Part shown: positions 27,882 to 33,319 of the stretch, one piece after another | Position numbering within the stretch: position 1 is the first letter of the stretch | How the letters are laid out: each line of letters opens with the position of its first letter | From: Tritrichomonas foetus | Lineage: Eukaryota; Parabasalia; Tritrichomonadida; Tritrichomonadidae | Reading direction: 5' to 3' | NCBI GenBank assembly: GCA_001839685.1 | Contig: MLAK01001127.1 | Coordinates: 1 to 33,319 of the forward strand | Length of the DNA: 33,319 nt | Notes under the pieces: model-generated | Seen by the model: only the letters and a program-made list of their open reading frames with translations | Told to the model about the DNA's origin: nothing | The model's database searches: none | Program-made: the position numbers and the translations under genes

Positions 27882-30473
27882 TTATATCCATATTTCTTCA
27901 AATCTTTCAAAATTAATCGATTCTGTCATTTTAGTGATCGATTGTTCTTTCGTGTGTGTGATATCGTCAAATGATGATGATTCACTCATACTATCATATG
28001 CCGATTGTTGATGTGTTCGTCGAATTAAAAAAACGATTAATGAAATAAAAATTAAAACAAGAGAAAAAATGCCACAAACAATTCCAATTAATACTTCAAT
28101 TGAAATTTTGTTTTCAATTTCAACTTCAACAAAAAGTACTATTTCTGAAATAAGAATTGAATATGTTTTAATAAAAATATTAATACTTCGAATAGAATGT
28201 GTTTTTGAAAGAAGATAAGTTTGTGAATATGATTTCATAGTTGTTGAATTTTGATATTCTTCGTCTTCATGATAACTATATGTAATTGATGATTTTTCAA
28301 TGTCTAATATTTGATGAAAATATGAATTTTCGAGTGTAAAACTAATTGTTTTTGAAATTGTTAAAACAAATGATTTTGACAATGACAATGATTTTGAATA
28401 GGTTATATCTTCATTTCGCGTTTTTGTTTGTGATTCTGTTTGTGAGTTTGTTTGTAACTCTGTTGGTGAGTTTGTTTGTAACTCTGTTGGTGAGTTTGTT
28501 TGTAACTCTGTTGGTGAGTTTGTTTGTAACTCTGTTGGTGAGTTTGTTTGTAACTCTGCTTGTGAGTTTGTTTGTAGCTCTGTTGGTGATTCTGTGTGTG
28601 GATCTGTAAATGAAAGATAATTGGTCTCAATTTGGTTGATTGTTTCCGTTTCTTGCATTGTTTCTATTTCTTGAATTGTTGCAGTTTCTAGCATTGTTGC
28701 AGTTTCCGTTGAAGTTTCTGTGATCGTGTCGATTGATGTTTCACGTTCACTCAAAATAGATGTTTCACTTGGATCACTTGTATCACTTGGATCACTTGGA
28801 TCACTTGTTTCAATAAAAACAACTGGAATACCACAAAAGGTATGTTTAGTATAATTTCGAAAAACATAAATAACATTAATACTGAAAATATCATTTGATG
28901 TACATGTTGGTTCTGTGTCTCCTAAGAAAATAATTTTCTCAAGTTTATTTATACTTGAAAATGCTCCATCTTCGATTCTAGTTAGTGTTTTAGGAAGAAT
29001 CAATTGACCAATGAAATTAGAACATTTTGAAAAAGCATCTGAACCAATAGTTTGTAATGATTTTGATAAAATTAAACGTCCATTAAAACCTGAACAAAGT
29101 TCAAAACTATCAAATTCAATAGTTGTAACAGAATCTGGGATAATTAATAATCCTACAAAACTAGTACAATAAGAAAATGCATTTTCACCAATTGTTTTCA
29201 AATTATTCGATAATGTTAAACCTCCATTAAAACCGTAACATCCAGAAAATGCAGATGATCCAATTGAAATTGTTGAATTCGGAATAATTAATGATCCTAC
29301 AAAATTGGAACATGATTCAAATGCTCTTTCACCAATTGTTTTCAAATTATTCGATAATGTTAAACCTCCATCAAAACCGTTGCATCCAGAAAATGCATAA
29401 TCTTGAATTTCAATAATTGAATCGGGAATAATTAATGATCCAATGAAATTACTACTACAAAATGATGCTGATGAAATAATTGTAACTGGATATTCAATAT
29501 TATTATATTCTATTTTATCATGAATTGTTAATTTTTCTTGATGAAGTTTAGAATCATAAGTTACAACTTTGACAGTTTGTGATGTTTGATTAAGTCGATA
29601 ATAAACTTTATCTTTCAAAATATCATTTTCTTTAAGAATTGGTAATTGACAAAAGAATTCATATGAATAATTTTTTAATACTTGCACTGTATTTGTTCCA
29701 CAATTTCCAAATGCATCTGAATTAAAAAAAGAAGAACCTTCATAAACAATTTCATTGATATTTGAACAACTAGAAAACGCTCTATCTTCGATTCTAGTTA
29801 GTGTTTTAGGATGAATCAATTGACCAATGAAATTAGAACATTTTGAAAAAGCATTTGAACCAATAATTTGTAATGATTTTGATAAAATCAAACGTCCATT
29901 AAAACCTAAACATGATTCAAAACTATAAGATTCAATAGTTGCAACAGAATCTGGGATAATTAATGATCCTGCAAAACTAAAACAATAAAAAAATGCAGAA
30001 ACCCCAATTGTTTTCAAATTATTCGATAATGTTAAACCTCCATTAAAACCATCACATTCAGAAAATGCAAATGATCCAATTGAAATTGTTGAATTCGGAA
30101 TAATTAATGATCCTACAAAATTAGAACATGATTCAAATGCACTTTTACCAATTGTTTTCAAATTATTCGATAATGTTAAACCTCCATCAAAACCGTTGCA
30201 TCCGGAAAATGCATAATCTTGAATTTCAATGATTGAATCGGGAATAATTAATGATCCTGTGAAAGATGAACATGATTTACTTGCTGAAGGACCAATTGAG
30301 ACAACAGAATATATTTCATTTTCGTATTCAACTGTTGATGGGATTTCAAGGTTATTTCGTGGAACACATTGGATGTACGAAATTTCAACTTCTTTCCCGT
30401 CACCTTTAATCGAATATCCAAATATATCTTCTTGAAACTGTGCAGTTCCTAAAAAGAAGAACATATAAAACAT
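27882..30473 (-). CDS. BspA-like leucine-rich-repeat surface protein with membrane anchor
   Basis: This 863-residue protein has a short hydrophobic N-terminus (MFYMFFFLGTAQF), probably a signal peptide. LRR_5/BspA-type repeats follow in two blocks, residues about 68-235 and 340-507. Each unit has the pattern GSLIIPDSxxxIxxxAFxxC. A linker with little repeat character separates the blocks (240-335). Residues 556-690 form a Ser/Thr/Glu-rich stalk with six TELQTNS(P/Q)-type octads. One membrane helix spans about 793-816, followed by a 45-residue cytosolic tail beginning RRTHQQSAYD. BspA-like proteins form one of the largest surface families of trichomonads and are thought to serve host-cell or bacterial contact. 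A TCACT initiator lies 27 nt upstream. The stop codon forms TAAA with the next base, as in the trichomonad polyadenylation signal. Confidence 0.92.
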   Translation of the reverse strand: MFYMFFFLGTAQFQEDIFGYSIKGDGKEVEISYIQCVPRNNLEIPSTVEYENEIYSVVSIGPSASKSCSSFTGSLIIPDSIIEIQDYAFSGCNGFDGGLTLSNNLKTIGKSAFESCSNFVGSLIIPNSTISIGSFAFSECDGFNGGLTLSNNLKTIGVSAFFYCFSFAGSLIIPDSVATIESYSFESCLGFNGRLILSKSLQIIGSNAFSKCSNFIGQLIHPKTLTRIEDRAFSSCSNINEIVYEGSSFFNSDAFGNCGTNTVQVLKNYSYEFFCQLPILKENDILKDKVYYRLNQTSQTVKVVTYDSKLHQEKLTIHDKIEYNNIEYPVTIISSASFCSSNFIGSLIIPDSIIEIQDYAFSGCNGFDGGLTLSNNLKTIGERAFESCSNFVGSLIIPNSTISIGSSAFSGCYGFNGGLTLSNNLKTIGENAFSYCTSFVGLLIIPDSVTTIEFDSFELCSGFNGRLILSKSLQTIGSDAFSKCSNFIGQLILPKTLTRIEDGAFSSINKLEKIIFLGDTEPTCTSNDIFSINVIYVFRNYTKHTFCGIPVVFIETSDPSDPSDTSDPSETSILSERETSIDTITETSTETATMLETATIQEIETMQETETINQIETNYLSFTDPHTESPTELQTNSQAELQTNSPTELQTNSPTELQTNSPTELQTNSPTELQTNSQTESQTKTRNEDITYSKSLSLSKSFVLTISKTISFTLENSYFHQILDIEKSSITYSYHEDEEYQNSTTMKSYSQTYLLSKTHSIRSINIFIKTYSILISEIVLFVEVEIENKISIEVLIGIVCGIFSLVLIFISLIVFLIRRTHQQSAYDSMSESSSFDDITHTKEQSITKMTESINFERFEEIWI
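28018..28097 (-). other. Transmembrane helix segment of the BspA protein
   Basis: These codons encode the sole internal membrane helix (about residues 793-816, core VLIGIVCGIFSLVLIFISLI) and the following RRT stop-transfer residues. They place the repeats outside the cell and the C-terminal tail inside. Confidence 0.8.
28437..28582 (-). repeat. 24-nt tandem repeats coding the octad stalk
   Basis: About six copies of a 24-nt unit encode TELQTNSP (with AELQTNSP and TESQTKT variants) at about residues 629-677. On the plus strand the unit reads TCTGTTGGTGAGTTTGTTTG plus four bases. The internal copies are identical or nearly so, which indicates recent slippage and likely length variation between strains. 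Confidence 0.9.
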
Positions 30474-31230
30474 TTGAAAGAATCGAACGTTTATTTGAGT
30501 GATTCAAATCACGACACTCGTTTCAAAAAAGCAAGAAGAATTGTCTTTTTCTGTTTATTCAGAATTTTGAGTAACTTTAAAATAAAAACTCGCTCTTTTC
30601 TATCAAAAAGCCCAAAAAATTGAACTTTAACATGACTTTTTTCACTTTTTCAGTATCTTTATCAAAGCCTCAAGCCGTGTCAAAGTTGGACTTTGGTTGT
30701 CCAATAATCAAAATCTTTATTCAAATTATCCTCTTTTTTCCTTCTAATTCGTTTTATTTGTCTTATTTACTTTGCTCTTTCTTTGTATGGATTCAATAAC
30801 AATCTGTGAATTTGACCAATTCATTCTTTATTTATTGATTATATTATGGAAAATATGTTTAATGTTGAATTGGTGGGAACAAAATGATTCTTTGTTTTCA
30901 TTTTCTGAAAAATCATATATAAAAAAAAAAAAGAATTCATGAATTATGAATAATCATAACAAAGATTTGGTGCATTCTTTTAATATTGATAAATAAAATA
31001 TTCTTTTTTCGGTTTATTGCTGCAAAATTCGAACTTTATACAATTTAACTATTTGTTTCATCGATAATATTTTCTAACTAAATTTACAATCGATTTTTTG
31101 GAAGCTCAAATATGAATTGGCGCAATGATATCAATGATCAAAATTATTTAGGATAATAAAAATCATTTTATAAAATCAAGCAATCAATAAATAAAACAAT
31201 ATTAACAATCATATGCAATAATAATACAAA
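30474..31230. other. Intergenic spacer
   Basis: These 757 AT-rich bases lie upstream of the BspA gene and downstream of the helicase gene, both on the minus strand. No gene is seen. A stretch near 30835-30895 (TTGATTATAT, then TTTAATGTTGAATTGG) resembles 24251-24310 behind the inositol kinase gene at roughly three in four bases. Confidence 0.55.
30498..30502 (-). promoter_or_regulatory. Candidate initiator for the BspA gene
   Basis: On the minus strand this reads TCACT, matching TCA(+1)Y(T/A). The presumed +1 A at 30500 is 27 nt before the ATG at 30473. Confidence 0.4.
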
Positions 31231-32625
31231 TTATTCAACACTTGGTGGGATTTTCGGTTCAGGATTTCTCACTTTGGCGTTTTTCCACAACTTCGAAGAA
31301 ATTGTTTTTCTTTTAGTTGGTTCAAAAAGTGCACGTGCTCCTCTGTGTAGCTTATCTGGATTCCTTAGCATCCAATCTTCGACATGAAAACCATGTTTCT
31401 TCATCACTGATGCTACTGGTTTCAAATTTTGTTGGTCATCTTCAGTAAACAGTGTCAAAGCATGACCGGCTCTTCCAGCACGAGCTGTTCGACCAATTCT
31501 ATGAATATAAGTCGTTGAATCAGGTGGAATATCAAAATTAATAACAGTCTGAATAGCTGCAAGATCAATTCCACGTCCAGCTAAATCAGTTGTTATTAAA
31601 AACTGATTTTGACCAGTTCGAACTTTCCGGATTGCTTCAGCACGCTCGTTATCATTTTCATCAGCTGTTAAAACGGAAGCTGGTAAGCCAAGTTCATCAG
31701 CAAGATCATATGCACGTTGTTTATTCTGAACAAATACAATAACAGGTAAATCAAGCTGTCCAGCATTCAATCTTTGTTTAATTTCAATTACTTTTCCTTT
31801 TTCTCTTCCTACGAATTTCAATTCTTGTGTGATTAATGCAGCAACAGCATGATCATCTCCAACTTGAATTCGAATAGGATTAGGCATGAATGATCTAGCG
31901 CTCTCTTCGACTTTTGGATTCATTGTTGCTGAAAAAAGTGAAACGTGAAGAAAACGATTTTTTTCATTCGGAAGGAGCGCCAGAACCGAATCCGTTTGGG
32001 AGACAAAGCTGTGAGACAAAAGATGGTCAGCTTCGTCAATAACAATGTAAGAAATGTTGCTGAAGTTTGGTTTCGCAATCAGGAGCCTTTTGGGAGTGGA
32101 AATTAATATCTGGCATTTCGGAGTATCTCTGTTCTTTCGAAGAAGCTGTACTCGAGTCGCGCTTGATTCTGAAAAACGACGAAACTGGCGAAATACCTGC
32201 GAGGCGAGCTCTCTCGTCGGAACGAGAATAATTGCTTTTAATTCGTTGTGTGGTTCTTTTTCGAGAAGGTGGAGAAGCGGAAGTGCGTAAGAAAGTGTTT
32301 TACCACTACCCGTTGGGGAAATTGTGATAAACGGTCGCTTATCTAAGAAGCAAGGAATGGAATATCTTTGGGCGGGCGTTGGCTTGGAAAAACCGGCTGA
32401 CAAAAGTGTGTCTTGGATGGTTTGACTGAAGAGAGACCAGTCATCAATAGGTTGCGGTGGAGAATCGCCTCGAACAGAAACATTGTATTGATCTAAAACC
32501 GAATAATCTGTGAGTTGGCCTAATGTTTGGTTTTCTTTCGGAGTTTTGAACATTTTGCGTGCTTTTTCATTCGTCTTTCCAGAGAAACTCGTGCCAAAAG
32601 AAAGAAGATTCGTGCGATTTTGCAT
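31231..32625 (-). CDS. DEAD-box ATP-dependent RNA helicase, DDX52/Rok1-like
   Basis: This 464-residue helicase carries all the family motifs: the Q motif (GFSKPTPAQ, 78-86), motif I (SPTGSGKT, 103-110), Ia (PTRELA, 136-141), Ib (TPKR, 177-180), II (DEAD, 197-200), III (SAT, 232-234), IV (VIVFVQ), V (TDLAGRGID, 346-354) and VI (HRIGRTAR, 375-382). It should unwind RNA using ATP. The N-terminal YNVSVRGDSPPQPIDDW, the central ELKFVGREKGKV and the tail FFTEDD-like LFTEDDQQNLKPVASVMKKHG match the pattern of DDX52/Rok1, which acts in nucleolar 18S rRNA maturation. This subfamily call is from memory of those proteins and is less certain than the DEAD-box call. The N-terminal extension is short (about 45 residues). 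TCATA lies just 6 nt before the ATG, so the leader may be very short. Confidence 0.9.
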   Translation of the reverse strand: MQNRTNLLSFGTSFSGKTNEKARKMFKTPKENQTLGQLTDYSVLDQYNVSVRGDSPPQPIDDWSLFSQTIQDTLLSAGFSKPTPAQRYSIPCFLDKRPFITISPTGSGKTLSYALPLLHLLEKEPHNELKAIILVPTRELASQVFRQFRRFSESSATRVQLLRKNRDTPKCQILISTPKRLLIAKPNFSNISYIVIDEADHLLSHSFVSQTDSVLALLPNEKNRFLHVSLFSATMNPKVEESARSFMPNPIRIQVGDDHAVAALITQELKFVGREKGKVIEIKQRLNAGQLDLPVIVFVQNKQRAYDLADELGLPASVLTADENDNERAEAIRKVRTGQNQFLITTDLAGRGIDLAAIQTVINFDIPPDSTTYIHRIGRTARAGRAGHALTLFTEDDQQNLKPVASVMKKHGFHVEDWMLRNPDKLHRGARALFEPTKRKTISSKLWKNAKVRNPEPKIPPSVE

Positions 32626-32628
32626 TTT

Positions 32629-32633
32629 TATGA
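32629..32633 (-). promoter_or_regulatory. Candidate initiator for the helicase gene
   Basis: On the minus strand this reads TCATA with the presumed +1 A at 32631, 6 nt before the ATG at 32625. Very short 5' leaders are known in trichomonads. Confidence 0.45.
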
Positions 32634-33091
32634 ACTTTTTGAGGAGATATCGTCCAAAATCTCTGGTCGTTGAAATTCACATCACAAAAAAGCAGCTAAC
32701 CAAAAAATTCCTAAATCGATTCAATGGTATTCACAATATTGGCTTTATCATAAGATGAAATCAACCAAATTGTATAATTTTGAAGTATTATTAAAATTAG
32801 AGTTACTTTATTACATATTCATCTTTATTAAGAATTTTGTCTTCTAAAAATGAAGATAAAAGATAATTAAAATTGAGACAACATATTAAAACTTTTTCTG
32901 TATCAATTCAGAATTATTTTTATTCAAATTTTGAGAGATTAAATTGAGAGAAATATTTTCAATATAAAACATGAGTGAATTAGATATGATGGGATCGACA
33001 TGAAATAAGGGAGTAAATTGGTAGCTTAGATTAATAAGGAAATGATTTTATTAATGGGTTCAAAGTTTGAAGTCGATCAAATGATGTTAAA
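32634..33091. other. Intergenic DNA
   Basis: These AT-rich bases lie upstream of the helicase gene. No gene, RNA or clear repeat was recognised. Confidence 0.55.
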
Positions 33092-33208
33092 CTTTTTCTC
33101 AACGAGAAATAAATGAAAGTCAAATAAATGTAAAATGAATGTAATAGGAAAATATTTAAAGAAATTAACTAAAATTAATTGAAATAAATGAAATGACAAA
33201 AAAACAAA

Positions 33209-33246
<38 letters not shown>

Positions 33247-33285
33247 TTATGATTCTATTCTATAGATCTCAAAATAGATAAATAA
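33092..33285. repeat. BspA 3' flank repeat, copy 3
   Basis: It matches 27646-27843 and 22147-22333: TTCTCAAC, then AAATGAAAGTCAAAT, AATGAATGTAATAGG, and GATTCTATTCTATAGATCTC. A long poly-A run (about 33209-33240) replaces the short A-rich stretch of the other copies. In the other two copies a minus-strand BspA reading frame or its remnant follows within about 60-120 bp. Confidence 0.8.
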
Positions 33286-33303
33286 AAAGAAAGAAAGAAA
33301 GAA
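33284..33303. repeat. (AAAG)n simple repeat at the window edge
   Basis: Four to five AAAG units follow the BspA flank copy and replace the sequence expected from the other copies. It is a microsatellite without further content. Confidence 0.7.
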
Positions 33304-33319
33304 TAAAATTAAGGAAGAA

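Noticed and set aside
28346..28630. Open frames on both strands rich in VSLFVTLL or KQTHQQSY repeats
   Set aside because: They are frame shadows of the 24-bp repeats inside the BspA stalk.
7723..33319. Search for tRNA, rRNA, CRISPR arrays or a bacterial operon
   Set aside because: No tRNA T-loop or anticodon-arm pattern, rRNA-like sequence or spacer-repeat array was recognised. The gene structure is eukaryotic.

Overview
The window looks like nuclear DNA of a parabasalid protist, most likely a trichomonad of the Tritrichomonas/Trichomonas type. It is AT-rich, its genes are long and intronless in appearance, and they lie on both strands. Candidate TCAY(T/A) initiator motifs sit 6-30 nt before several start codons, and TAAA motifs overlap or follow several stops. 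It also carries a BspA-like leucine-rich-repeat surface protein with a C-terminal membrane anchor and the relic of a protein-primed type B DNA polymerase of Maverick/Polinton kind. The lineage is an inference from these features; the species cannot be fixed from the sequence alone.

Layout. 118-5718 (-) encodes a 1866-aa secreted, single-pass membrane protein of unknown family. 6988-7722 (+) is a low-complexity acidic protein. 8239-8952 (+) is a divergent 14-3-3 protein with its phosphopeptide pocket intact. 9263-10618 (-) is a single-pass membrane protein with a basic, nuclear-signal-like segment. 10947-12437 (+) is a coiled-coil protein. 13218-19637 (+) is a giant all-helical repeat protein, possibly of the Furry/MOR2-PAG1 type. 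19887-21217 repeats 18555-19885 at an offset of exactly 1332 and begins right after a single N, so it is almost certainly an unmerged contig overlap rather than biology. 21337-22085 is a 749-bp insertion with near-perfect 31-bp inverted repeats and an 8-bp target-site duplication; its empty site survives at 27582-27589. 22388-23150 (-) is a broken BspA copy. 23301-24200 (+) is an inositol-tetrakisphosphate 1-kinase. 24401-26842 (+) is a decayed type B DNA polymerase. 27882-30473 (-) is an intact 863-aa BspA-like protein. 31231-32625 (-) is a DEAD-box helicase resembling DDX52/Rok1.

The genes do not form an operon or pathway. Housekeeping and signalling genes (14-3-3, inositol kinase, RNA helicase) are interspersed with surface-protein genes. 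The 21-30 kb part is a dynamic patch: a duplicated BspA locus, one copy of which took a transposon insertion and decayed, with a polymerase relic between the copies. A third copy of the BspA 3' flank lies at the right edge, which suggests another BspA gene just outside the window. No tRNA, rRNA or CRISPR array was recognised.
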